From an uncultured Eubacterium sp. (GTDB lineage: Bacteria; Bacillota; Clostridia; Lachnospirales; Lachnospiraceae), in the NCBI GenBank assembly GCA_910585745.1, contig CAJUFM010000046.1:1-24089 (forward strand): a DNA stretch of 24,089 nucleotides, in the 5' to 3' direction. Below are positions 1 to 8,104 of the stretch, piece after piece (the stretch's first letter is position 1; each line of letters starts with the position of its first letter). The notes beneath the pieces are model-generated. The model ran no database searches. It saw only the letters and a list, made by a program, of their open reading frames with translations, and was not told the DNA's origin. The position numbers were made by a program, and so were the translations under genes.

Positions 1-207
1 AAACAAAAAAGTTTTGATGACTGCCAGCATATTGCAGCGGCAATACTTGCGGGATGTGATATTATTACATCTTGGAATTTTAAGCATATTGTAAATGTAA
101 AGACAGTCAGAGGGGTAAAAGTCATAACAACATTAGAGGGGTATAAGGACTTGCTGATATATCCGCCATCTGTTTTGATAGAAAGTGAGGATGATGACTA
201 TGAATAA
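1..207 (+). CDS. PIN-domain protein (VapC-like toxin), C-terminal part
   Basis: The reading frame is open from base 1 to a TAA at 205-207 and encodes the last 68 residues of a protein whose start lies outside the window. The segment reads DDCQHIAAAILAGCD, then SWNFKHIVN, which is the usual C-terminal half of a PIN domain: an Asp before a helix of HIA/A type, then a W-N-x-x-H motif. PIN proteins of this kind are metal-dependent RNases, commonly toxins of type II toxin-antitoxin pairs. The N-terminal acidic catalytic residues cannot be seen. It overlaps the next small gene by 8 bases, the spacing of a translationally coupled pair. The family assignment is fairly sure; toxin activity is inferred. 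Confidence 0.75.
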   Translation, partial: KQKSFDDCQHIAAAILAGCDIITSWNFKHIVNVKTVRGVKVITTLEGYKDLLIYPPSVLIESEDDDYE

Positions 208-373
208 GCCAACAGTAAGTGAACGGTTTGATGTAGAGGATATTAGAAAGATAAGAGAATATAATTCACTCCGTCATATTAAAATGACACCTGCTGAAAT
301 TGTGGAAGATACAAAAAAAGGTGCGGCTGAATTACTTGCAAGACTGAAAGAAAATAAAATGATGAAAGTATAA
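200..373 (+). CDS. small antitoxin-like protein next to the PIN gene
   Basis: This 57-residue protein begins at the ATG at 200, inside the end of the PIN gene, with GAGG at 187-190 about 9 bases upstream. Earlier GTG (185) and ATG (191, 194) codons in frame sit too close to that site. The protein is charged and probably helical: a MNKPTVSERF start, a DIRKIREYN segment, then MTPAEIVEDTKKGAAELLARLKE. I recognise the general form of short proteins found beside PIN genes, with KP.VSE.F followed by a D-I-x-K-I-R-E helix, but no fold can be proved by eye. The most likely role is to bind and neutralise the PIN protein. The toxin-first gene order is the reverse of most vapBC pairs. Confidence 0.6.
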   Translation: MNKPTVSERFDVEDIRKIREYNSLRHIKMTPAEIVEDTKKGAAELLARLKENKMMKV

Positions 374-409
374 GAAATGCTATGGGCAGAATATGTCTAT
401 AGCATTTCT
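373..409 (+). terminator. hairpin after the PIN/antitoxin pair
   Basis: AGAAATGCTAT at 373-383 is perfectly complementary to ATAGCATTTCT at 399-409, giving an 11-bp stem that begins on the last base of the antitoxin stop codon. No run of T follows, so it is either a weak terminator or an mRNA 3'-end stabiliser. Confidence 0.45.
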
Positions 410-485
410 CGATATAAATTATAGAACAGAAAAATTTATTAGTCTTTTGAAAATGAACATGATAATATGCTAAAAGGGTGTTGTA

Positions 486-699
486 ATGTTTAAAGAGAAT
501 ACAATTATGAAGAAAAACAAGTATATTTTATTGAGTATATGTGCAGTCTGTGCAGCATTACTATATTGCAGCAAATAGTTGCATGATACTGATTAACCAG
601 ATACAGGTTAAGCCTAGAGGAAACTGCTGGCATTTTTTGATATTATGCGGGATAGGGATAGGACATCAGGGAATTGTGATAGACTTATTACTAAGTTAA
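486..699 (+). pseudogene. frameshifted remnant of a small membrane protein
   Basis: The 374-731 gap has no intact gene. From ATG 486 a frame encodes MFKENTIMKKNKYILL and a hydrophobic stretch before a TAG at 576-578. In the next frame, from about 565 through ATG 583 to a TAA at 697-699, a second stretch reads MILINQIQVKPRGN and continues with a second hydrophobic segment (WHFLILCGIGIGHQGIVIDL). Joined by a one-base shift near 560-575 they would make a roughly 70-residue protein with two membrane spans. I do not recognise the family. Two unrelated short open frames remain possible. Confidence 0.35.
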
Positions 700-731
700 A
701 AACATAAACAAATGAGCCACGGAGGAAAAAA

Positions 732-938
732 ATGAGGACACGACAAGAAGCTATCCAGTATTGCCTGTCACTGGGCGGCTGTTATGAGGATTATCCTTTT
801 CGTGATCCAAACTGGACAGTGATCCCGGCTTACCATTTGAATAAAAAATATTGGAATTCGATTATTTTAGACGGCACTGTGCCGGAGGAAGATGTTAGGC
901 GGATGATCCAGGAGAGCTATGGGTTGACGGGGAAATAG
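732..938 (+). CDS. MmcQ/YjbR family protein, internally deleted
   Basis: ATG 732 follows GGAGG at 721-725. The 68-residue product starts with MRTRQEAIQYCLSLGGCYED and YPFRDPNWTV, the normal N-terminus of the MmcQ/YjbR (CyaY-like fold) family. It then jumps to PAYHLNKKYWNSIILDG and VPEEDVRRMIQESY, the normal C-terminus. The family's middle part, roughly 40-50 residues with the central beta strands, is absent although the frame is kept. Full-length members are about 110-120 residues. The product is probably non-functional, since half the beta sheet would be missing. The family is often annotated as DNA-binding but has no firm biochemical role. It ends 21 bases before the helicase gene. Confidence 0.75.
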   Translation: MRTRQEAIQYCLSLGGCYEDYPFRDPNWTVIPAYHLNKKYWNSIILDGTVPEEDVRRMIQESYGLTGK

Positions 939-959
939 AAGAGAAAGGGAAGGCAGAAG

Positions 960-3878
960 ATGAATGAACAGATGATACAAAAATTGAGAAATGGATTAGA
1001 AACTGCTTTTGTAGACAGCAATGTTTCTTCTAATCTTGCTTATAAGCCACAGTTTATTTCAAATAATTATAAAGAAGGAAGTAAGATGTTATCCGCTATT
1101 GAAGAGGAACTTTTACTTTGTGATCATTTTTTTATTAGTGTGGCTTTTATAACTATGGCAGGAATCCAACCGCTTGTACAGACGTTGAAAGAGTTGGAAG
1201 AAAAGCGGATAGCTGGCCGTATTATGACTACAGACTATTTAACATTTACAGAGCCAAAGGCACTTGATAAATTGCAGGAATTCAGTAACATTGAGTTAAG
1301 GATGTACTGTACAGATAAGGCAAAAGAAGGTTTCCATACAAAGGGATATGTTTTTGAAAAAGAGGGGATGTATCGGATCATTGTGGGAAGTTCTAATATG
1401 ACTTCTAGTGCCCTGACAAAAAATAAGGAATGGAATACAAGGCTGGTTTCAACGGAGGGGGGCGAGTATACAAAACAGATTCTTCAGGAATTTGAAGGTT
1501 TTTGGAATTCGGAGTATGCTAAGGAGTACGATGAATTTATAGATGCATACCGCATGAAATATGAGATTGTTAAAAAGCAAAAGAATATTGCACGTAAGTC
1601 TCACATTCCATCTGTCGATCAATATCGTTTAAAGCCAAATAACATGCAGCTTGCATTTGTCTCTAATCTAATTAAATTGAGAGATAAAGGTGAGGAGCGG
1701 GCACTGCTGATATCGGCAACAGGTACAGGGAAAACCTATGCGTCTGCATTTGCCGCCAGAGAAATAAATCCCAAGAGAATACTTTTTTTAGTTCACAGAG
1801 AACAGATTGCCAGACATGCCATTCGTAGTTATAAAAATGTTTTTGGAGAGGAAAAGAAGTTTGGAATGCTGTCGAATAAGGCAAAAGATTATGAGGCGGA
1901 TTATTTGTTTTCGATGATGCAGACTATGACAAAGTTAGAAACATTACATAGATTTGATAAGAAAAGATTCGATCTGATCATTATTGATGAAGTACATCAT
2001 GCTGGTGCAGAAAGTTACCAACGCATAATGGAATATTTCAAACCTAAGTTTTGGCTTGGGATGACGGCAAGTCCAGATCGTACCGATGGATTTGATATAT
2101 ATAAAGTGTTTGATCATAATATTGCTTATGAGATACGGTTGCAGCAGGCTTTGGAAGAAGATTTTTTATGTCCATTTCATTATTTCGGGATAACTGATCT
2201 CGAAATAAATGGAGAAATACTTGATGATACAAATGGAGTCCGTAATTTTTCAATGCTGGTTTGTGAAGAACGAGTTGACTATATTTTGAAAATGGCAAAA
2301 TTATATGGTTATTGTGGAGAGCGTGTTAAAGGATTGATATTTTGCAGTGGGAAAGAAGAGGCGATGGAGCTTTCGAGAAAGTTTAACGAGAGAGGATTAT
2401 TTACAGAATTTTTGTACGGTGCAGATTCACAGGAAAGAAGAGAAGATTGTATTGATAGACTGGTAAATGATGCTCGGGAGGATTATTTAGATTATATTTT
2501 TACAATTGATATTTTTAATGAAGGAGTAGATATACCTGAGATCAATCAAGTCATTATGCTTCGTCCTACAGAGAGTCCGATTGTTTTTATTCAGCAGCTT
2601 GGACGGGGATTAAGAAGATCAGAGGGAAAAGAATATGTGGTAGTTCTTGATTTTATCGGAAACTATATGAATAATTTTATGATCCCAATCGCTCTGTCTG
2701 GAGATCGTACTTATAATAAAGATACGATCAGAAGGTATGTCAGAGAAGGAGCTAGAGTTATTCCAGGCAGTTCCACGATTCATTTTGATGCGATATCAAA
2801 AAAACGTATTTTTGAATCCATTGATCGATCAAAGACAACAAAGAAGTTTTTGATTGAAAAATATCTTTTATTGAAGAGTAAATTGGGAAAAATACCAACA
2901 ATTTTGGACTTTTATGATTATGGTGAGATCGATCCCATGCTGTTTATTTCTTATGCAAAAACCTACCATCGCTTTTTAAAGATGGCAGACAAAGAATACA
3001 AGATACAGTTTACTCCCGAAGAAGAAGCTGTTTTAGAGTTTGTATCATCTGTATTTGCAGGTGGAAAGAGAATTCATGAATTGCTTATGTTAGAGCTTCT
3101 TATGAAACATGGCAGAGTTACTAAAGACATGTTTCGAGAATGCCTGGAAGGAATTGGAGAGACATACAGGGAAGAAGATTATCTGTCTAGCACCAATGTT
3201 TTAGGAAAGAATTTCATGAATACACAATCGGAAAAGAAACGGTTTGAATTAGTAGATTTTTTTGACGCTTTACAAGTGCAAGAATCCCGTGAATTAAGGG
3301 CGACAGCTTTTTATAAATGTATACGTCATGTTGAATATTATACGGAGTTAGGTCAGCTGATCCAGTATGGAATGAAAAAATATCATGATTGTTTTCGTAT
3401 GCACGATGAGGATAACCTGGTACTGTATCAGAAGTATTCCAGAAAGGATGTATGTCGTATCTTAAATTGGGAAAAAGATGATAGCTCAACTATTTATGGA
3501 TATCGAATAAAATATGATACCTGCCCTATTTTTGTGACATATGAGAAGAAGGAAGATATTGCAAGCAGTACAAAGTATGAGGACCAGTTTATAGATGAGC
3601 AGGTGTTTAGCTGGATGACAAGAAGTAAAGTATCAGTGAATAGCCCAGAGGCACAAAATCTGATCCATTTTAGAGAGAGAAGGCTGAAGATTTTTTTGTT
3701 CATTAAGAAAAGTGATGGGGAAGGTGCAGACTTTTATTATTTGGGAAGGGTTTATCCCAAACATTGGAAAGAAACAACGATTAACAATGATAAAGGTCAA
3801 GAGTTGCCCATTATGAATTTTGAATTGCAATTGGAACACAGTGTCCGTAGTGATATTTATGAATATTTCACGAAGTGA
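960..3878 (+). CDS. PLD-nuclease / SF2 DEAD-box helicase with DUF3427-type C-terminus
   Basis: This 972-residue protein starts at ATG 960 after GGAAGG. Residues 40-160 form a phospholipase-D-like nuclease domain: H126-x-K128, then GSSN at 143-146. The region at 225-570 is a superfamily II helicase/ATPase: Walker A ATGTGKT at 253-259, DEVH at 343-346, motif III TAS at 369-371, EGVDIP at 521-526 and the arginine-finger motif QQLGRGLRR at 545-553. The remaining 400 residues fit the DUF3427-type C-terminal region seen in such proteins. One chain thus combines an ATP-driven nucleic-acid translocase with an HKD-type nuclease. Only one HxK motif is visible, so two subunits may form the nuclease site. 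The NUDIX gene starts 16 bases after its stop. The exact role is unknown; defence or DNA repair is inferred from the architecture. The gene is much more AT-rich than trkAH. Confidence 0.9.
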   Translation: MNEQMIQKLRNGLETAFVDSNVSSNLAYKPQFISNNYKEGSKMLSAIEEELLLCDHFFISVAFITMAGIQPLVQTLKELEEKRIAGRIMTTDYLTFTEPKALDKLQEFSNIELRMYCTDKAKEGFHTKGYVFEKEGMYRIIVGSSNMTSSALTKNKEWNTRLVSTEGGEYTKQILQEFEGFWNSEYAKEYDEFIDAYRMKYEIVKKQKNIARKSHIPSVDQYRLKPNNMQLAFVSNLIKLRDKGEERALLISATGTGKTYASAFAAREINPKRILFLVHREQIARHAIRSYKNVFGEEKKFGMLSNKAKDYEADYLFSMMQTMTKLETLHRFDKKRFDLIIIDEVHHAGAESYQRIMEYFKPKFWLGMTASPDRTDGFDIYKVFDHNIAYEIRLQQALEEDFLCPFHYFGITDLEINGEILDDTNGVRNFSMLVCEERVDYILKMAKLYGYCGERVKGLIFCSGKEEAMELSRKFNERGLFTEFLYGADSQERREDCIDRLVNDAREDYLDYIFTIDIFNEGVDIPEINQVIMLRPTESPIVFIQQLGRGLRRSEGKEYVVVLDFIGNYMNNFMIPIALSGDRTYNKDTIRRYVREGARVIPGSSTIHFDAISKKRIFESIDRSKTTKKFLIEKYLLLKSKLGKIPTILDFYDYGEIDPMLFISYAKTYHRFLKMADKEYKIQFTPEEEAVLEFVSSVFAGGKRIHELLMLELLMKHGRVTKDMFRECLEGIGETYREEDYLSSTNVLGKNFMNTQSEKKRFELVDFFDALQVQESRELRATAFYKCIRHVEYYTELGQLIQYGMKKYHDCFRMHDEDNLVLYQKYSRKDVCRILNWEKDDSSTIYGYRIKYDTCPIFVTYEKKEDIASSTKYEDQFIDEQVFSWMTRSKVSVNSPEAQNLIHFRERRLKIFLFIKKSDGEGADFYYLGRVYPKHWKETTINNDKGQELPIMNFELQLEHSVRSDIYEYFTK

Positions 3879-3894
3879 GAAGGAGGGTACGGTA

Positions 3895-4287
3895 ATGAAA
3901 ACGGTAGAAGTTGTGGCTGCTGTTATACGGAATAAAAATTATATTTTTGCAACTCAGCGCGGTTATGGAGATTTCAAAGATGGATGGGAATTTCCTGGAG
4001 GTAAGATAGAAAAGGGGGAGACCCTACAGCAAGCATTAATTCGGGAGATCAGGGAAGAATTGGAGACGGAGATCAGGGTAGGTGATCTGATTGATACCGT
4101 TGAATATGATTATCCGGAGTTCCATTTGATTATGCATTGTTTTTGGTGCACAGTAGAATCAGGAAAGCTTATACTGAAAGAACATCAGGCAGCAAAATGG
4201 CTACCCAAAGAAGAACTGGATAGTGTTGCGTGGCTGCCGGCGGACAGGATTGTACTGAAGAAAATAAAGGCTACCCTCTCCCCCTAA
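3895..4287 (+). CDS. NUDIX hydrolase, (deoxy)nucleoside triphosphate pyrophosphohydrolase (MutT-like)
   Basis: The 130-residue protein starts at ATG 3895, 16 bases after the helicase stop, with AGGAGGG at 3881-3887. An upstream in-frame start at 3820 would overlap the helicase gene and has no ribosome site. The NUDIX box is clear: G36, E42, then R50-E51-I-R-E54-E55. The final Gly of the MutT consensus is replaced, as often happens in the CTP/dCTP-type branch. W31-E-F-P-G-G and the late QAAKWLP segment also match the MutT fold. The family hydrolyses non-canonical or oxidised NTPs to NMP and pyrophosphate. Tight coupling to the PLD-helicase implies a joint function, perhaps nucleotide-signal or modified-nucleotide hydrolysis, but the substrate cannot be read from the sequence. 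Confidence 0.92.
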   Translation: MKTVEVVAAVIRNKNYIFATQRGYGDFKDGWEFPGGKIEKGETLQQALIREIREELETEIRVGDLIDTVEYDYPEFHLIMHCFWCTVESGKLILKEHQAAKWLPKEELDSVAWLPADRIVLKKIKATLSP

Positions 4288-4399
4288 TCCCCCTCTATCT
4301 GGCATGCCTCTTCTTTTCATATACAATCCTTGGCTAGTACAACGAATATTAAATAATTGACACATTCACTTGCTTGATTTTTGTTGAAACAGATCCCTT

Positions 4400-6505
4400 C
4401 TAATTCTCCTGCAACAACTTCTCAAATTCTGGCAGGGTGATTGCCGGAGAGTAATACCATCCCTGATACAGTTCGCAGCCCAGTTCCAATAATTTTTCCT
4501 GAATGGCAGCATTGCTGACATACTCTGCCAGCACCATCATCTCCAATGAATTTGTCAGCTGTATGATTGACGAGATGATCTCACAACATCTCGGATTATC
4601 CAAAATACCTTTTACAAGAGAACCATCCAGTTTCAGCAAATTAAAGTAGCTACCGGTCAGATACTGGATGGATGTGCTGCCCATGGAAAAATCGTCCACT
4701 GCTAATTGATATCCCATTTCACGTATCTGATGAAAACGCTCGTTTAGGACGTCATCCAACTGAAGCACTGCCTGCTCCGTGATTTCAATACACATTCCCA
4801 TCTCACGCACTGGATAGGAACGCGCCAGATTTCTCAAAAAACGTTCAAAAGTTTTCAACTGAATCGTCGTCCCCGTCACATTGACACTGATTTTTAATTT
4901 GGGGTCAGGATACTTTTCCCGCAGTAGCTGAATATCCGCTGCAGCCTTCCGCACCACCCATTCCTCAAGGGTCTCCAAAAATCCTGCCTCTTCCGCCAGC
5001 TGAAATACAAGAGGTGGATAAATATTTCCGTGTATCACATGATTCCATCGCAACAGCGCCTCTGCACCGATGCATTTTCCGTTTGCATTGTACTGCGGCT
5101 GATAATACAGTTTCAGCTCCTGCTGCTCCATAGCCAGCTGTAGATCCGCAGCAAGGGCTTTTCCCATCCATCCATAGGGAAAAGCATCATCGGTAAGCCG
5201 AACAGGTATTCTGGTCTGCTCGCTTTCCTGCAGTTTGGAAACCAGTTTCTCATAATCCTGCTTTGCCACCCTGACTTTCTCTTTATCATACCGCTTCACA
5301 AAGGGCGCATAAATTGCAACACCGACACAAAGATTTACCAACTGCAAAAATGAACCTGCAAGAGACCCTGTCGCCTTGTATCCGCTGATAAAAATCGGTG
5401 TCGTCCATTGAACATCTTGTGTGATCAATGGTACCAGGCCGGTTTTCATACTGACATATGTGATCAGGAAGCAGACAAGCGGTGTACATAAAAATGGGAT
5501 CAGGAATGTGGTATTGTAGATAATGGGAAGCCCAAATACCATGATCTCATTGACATTAAACATCATTGGAAAAACAGAGATCTTTACCAGCTGTTTTGTA
5601 TTGTTACGTTTGCTGAAAAGCAGCAGTGCAACTACCAAACACATGGTCGTCCCACATCCTCCCATCAGGACAAAGAAATCGATAAGCTGTTTCGTCAGGA
5701 TCTCTGTCGCTTCCTTTCCCTGCGACACAAGGAGTATGTTCTTCTCCGTCGCTTTCAGCAATATGTCATTTGACACCCCTTCCAGCATATTGCCGCCATG
5801 TATCCCAAAAAACCACAGGACACTGGAAACGATTACAAAACACAGTCCCCGCCAAAGGTCGCCTTTGATATAGGTAAACATTCCGTTTAGCGTCTGGATG
5901 ATCAGCTCATATACGCTGGAAACATCAAATACCCGCAGTATCACCATATTGACAACCACAAAAATTCCAATTGTTATCGCCGCCGGGAATATCGTCTGAA
6001 GTGCCATTCCCAGCCTTACATCTGCACCGTCTGTCAGCAATGTCTTATGGTGAATGCGCTGAAACATACTAATAAACAGACGTGAGGCTATACATGCTGA
6101 CACGATGGCTGTAAACATTCCCTTTGCCCCGAAGACATCCATCGTAACGTCTGGTACACCGGACAGAACAAAAAAGCTGCTCAAAGACAACAATAATGTA
6201 ACATGGCCAAAATTTCTTTCCCGCCTGACATAGAGATTTCCATAATGATACCCCACCGTAGCTGCGGTGTAGATAGAGAGCATCCCGAAAGTTGTATTGT
6301 AGATCCCTTCAAAAATATGTAATAATGCCCCATTATTCCAAGTTGAAATCACATTCTGGTACCCATCAATCGGTATCGATGCAGCAACTAAAAAAAACGA
6401 TCCAATCATTAAAATCGGTATCATTGTGATGAGGCTGAAACGGATTGACTGAACTACTACCAGATCTTGTATCCTAGAAAATAATCTACCAATTTTTTTT
6501 TGCAT
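4400..6505 (-). CDS. EIIC-EAL fusion: Lac-family PTS membrane domain with c-di-GMP phosphodiesterase
   Basis: I take ATG at 6505 (MQKKIGRLFS), preceded by AGGGGG. A longer GTG frame from 6580 overlaps the probable promoter. The product has 701 residues. Residues 15-405 are a multi-span EIIC domain of the lactose/cellobiose PTS family, with GIHGGNML at 234-241 and NVNEIMVFGLP at 317-327, matching the substrate-binding NxNExxxFGxP motif. Residues 445-700 are an EAL domain with all expected catalytic residues: E482-A-L, N542, E574, D604-D605, K625, E661 and Q681. It should hydrolyse c-di-GMP to pGpG in response to a sugar or PTS state. No EIIA or EIIB gene lies nearby, which favours a sensor over a transporter. 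Loop 6 reads DDFSMGSTS rather than DDFGTGYSS. Confidence 0.9.
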   Translation of the reverse strand: MQKKIGRLFSRIQDLVVVQSIRFSLITMIPILMIGSFFLVAASIPIDGYQNVISTWNNGALLHIFEGIYNTTFGMLSIYTAATVGYHYGNLYVRRERNFGHVTLLLSLSSFFVLSGVPDVTMDVFGAKGMFTAIVSACIASRLFISMFQRIHHKTLLTDGADVRLGMALQTIFPAAITIGIFVVVNMVILRVFDVSSVYELIIQTLNGMFTYIKGDLWRGLCFVIVSSVLWFFGIHGGNMLEGVSNDILLKATEKNILLVSQGKEATEILTKQLIDFFVLMGGCGTTMCLVVALLLFSKRNNTKQLVKISVFPMMFNVNEIMVFGLPIIYNTTFLIPFLCTPLVCFLITYVSMKTGLVPLITQDVQWTTPIFISGYKATGSLAGSFLQLVNLCVGVAIYAPFVKRYDKEKVRVAKQDYEKLVSKLQESEQTRIPVRLTDDAFPYGWMGKALAADLQLAMEQQELKLYYQPQYNANGKCIGAEALLRWNHVIHGNIYPPLVFQLAEEAGFLETLEEWVVRKAAADIQLLREKYPDPKLKISVNVTGTTIQLKTFERFLRNLARSYPVREMGMCIEITEQAVLQLDDVLNERFHQIREMGYQLAVDDFSMGSTSIQYLTGSYFNLLKLDGSLVKGILDNPRCCEIISSIIQLTNSLEMMVLAEYVSNAAIQEKLLELGCELYQGWYYSPAITLPEFEKLLQEN

Positions 6506-6570
6506 AAGTATCCCCCTGTTTAAATCCTTTATCCCCCAGCTTTTGTAAAAAAAACCTAGTTCTATGTTAA

Positions 6571-6599
6571 AGTGTACCACAAAAGGAATTTAAAGTAAA
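6571..6599 (-). promoter_or_regulatory. promoter of the EIIC-EAL gene
   Basis: On the minus strand TTTACT (6599-6594), a 17-base spacer and TACACT (6576-6571) with a TG at the extended -10 position form a plausible sigma-A promoter. It covers the GTG that would start the longer reading frame, which supports the ATG at 6505. Confidence 0.5.
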
Positions 6600-6655
6600 T
6601 GATGATCTGATTGATACATCTAGCTGGCTCTCCTTCATTGACTTTTTCCTCCTGA

Positions 6656-6661
6656 TATGAT
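6656..6661 (+). promoter_or_regulatory. possible extended -10 promoter for trkAH
   Basis: TGA-TATGAT at 6653-6661 resembles an extended -10 element about 60 bases upstream of trkA. A TTGACT at 6638-6643 lies only 12 bases before it, too close to be its -35. No cyclic-di-AMP riboswitch is visible in the short leader. Confidence 0.3.
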
Positions 6662-6721
6662 ACTTTATTCAGTAGGTACACACACTACGTTTTAAGAGGA
6701 AAAGGGGAGATTCAAAAGAAA

Positions 6722-8089
6722 ATGAAGATCATCATTGTGGGCTGCGGTAAGGTCGGCAAAACGCTGGCGGAGGAGCTGAACAAAGAAGATAATGAGGTGA
6801 CAGTGATCGACCGCCGTTATGCAGAGGTGGAGTCGCTGTCAAATAAATTTGATGTGATGGGAGTTGTGGGAAATGGAGCCAGTTATAAGACACAGATGGA
6901 AGCGGGGATCGAGAAGGCAGATATGCTGATCGCGGTAACGGGATCGGACGAGCTAAACCTGCTGTGCTGTCTGATCGCGAAGCGGGCGGGGAATTGTCAG
7001 ACCATCGCGCGGGTAAGGAATCCGGAGTACAGTGAAGAAATCGGGTTTGTGAAGGGTGCACTGGGGCTGGCGATGACCATCAACCCGGAATTTGCGGCAG
7101 CGCAGGAGATCGCAAGGGTGCTGCGTTTCCCATCGGCGATCAAGATCGATACCTTTGCCAAGGGACGGGTGGAGATGCTGAAGTTCCGTGTGCCAGGGGA
7201 ATCCCGCCTGAATGGTATGCTGGTCATGAATATTGCGCCGAAACTAGGGGCAGATGTGCTGGTATGTGCTGTGGAGAGGGATGGTGAGATCTTTATCCCC
7301 AAGGGAGATTTCCGGCTGCAGGAGAAAGATGTGGTGTCCATTATTGCCGGACCTAAGAAAGCCAGCGATTTCTTTAAGAAGATAGGGATTGAGACGCATC
7401 AGGTGAAGGATACGATGATCGTAGGGGGAGGAGATACCGGGTATTATCTTGCCAAACTACTCCAGCCTATGGGCATCGGCATCAAATTGATCGAGCAGAA
7501 TGAGGAGCGGTGTGACCTGCTTTCGGAGCTGCTGCCGAAGGCACAGATCATTCATGCCGACGGCTCGGAACAGATCGTGTTGATCGAAGAGGGAGTGGGG
7601 CAGGCAGAGGCTTTTGTGGCGCTGACCAATATCGATGAAGAGAATGTTATGCTTTCGCTCTTTGCCAGGAGTCAGACTTCCGGAAAGATTGCAACAAAGA
7701 TAAACCGGATGGATTTTGACCGTGTGATCAAGGAGCTGGATCTGGATACTACCGTGTATCCCAAGAAGATAACGGCACAGTACATCCTTCAGTTCGTGCG
7801 GGCGATGAAAAATTCCATCGGCTGCAATGTGGAGACGATGTACCGGATTCTGGACGATAAAGCGGAGGCTCTGGAGTTTGTGGTAAAGCAGAGTTCAGAA
7901 CTGCCAGGGATTCCCCTGGAGAAACTAAAGATCAAAGAGAATACACTAGTGGCATGTATCATACGTGGACGACAGATCATTATCCCAAGAGGAAAGGATG
8001 AAATGCAGGTGGGAGACTCGGTGGTGGTGGTGACCACGACGCTGGGGCTGAAAGATATCCGGGATGTGATCAGTGTAAGAAAGCAGTAA
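6722..8089 (+). CDS. trkA: Trk system potassium uptake protein TrkA
   Basis: The protein has 455 residues, the usual length for a two-repeat TrkA. The first RCK_N domain begins with the dinucleotide-binding motif G7-x-G-x-x-G12 and an acidic residue at D30. The second begins at GGGDTG (235-240). Each is followed by an RCK_C domain (about 140-220 and 370-453), the latter ending in a QVGDSVVVV segment. TrkA is the cytoplasmic ring that binds NAD(H) and nucleotides and gates the TrkH channel. ATG 6722 follows GGGGAG. The trkH start is 16 bases after the stop, so the two are one operon. This is a confident assignment with nothing unusual in the sequence. Confidence 0.96.
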   Translation: MKIIIVGCGKVGKTLAEELNKEDNEVTVIDRRYAEVESLSNKFDVMGVVGNGASYKTQMEAGIEKADMLIAVTGSDELNLLCCLIAKRAGNCQTIARVRNPEYSEEIGFVKGALGLAMTINPEFAAAQEIARVLRFPSAIKIDTFAKGRVEMLKFRVPGESRLNGMLVMNIAPKLGADVLVCAVERDGEIFIPKGDFRLQEKDVVSIIAGPKKASDFFKKIGIETHQVKDTMIVGGGDTGYYLAKLLQPMGIGIKLIEQNEERCDLLSELLPKAQIIHADGSEQIVLIEEGVGQAEAFVALTNIDEENVMLSLFARSQTSGKIATKINRMDFDRVIKELDLDTTVYPKKITAQYILQFVRAMKNSIGCNVETMYRILDDKAEALEFVVKQSSELPGIPLEKLKIKENTLVACIIRGRQIIIPRGKDEMQVGDSVVVVTTTLGLKDIRDVISVRKQ

Positions 8090-8104
8090 AGGAGTAGGCA
8101 TGAG

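Noticed and set aside
4288..4399. Searched for a terminator between the convergent NUDIX and EIIC-EAL genes.
   Set aside because: No stem with a T-run is visible on either strand.
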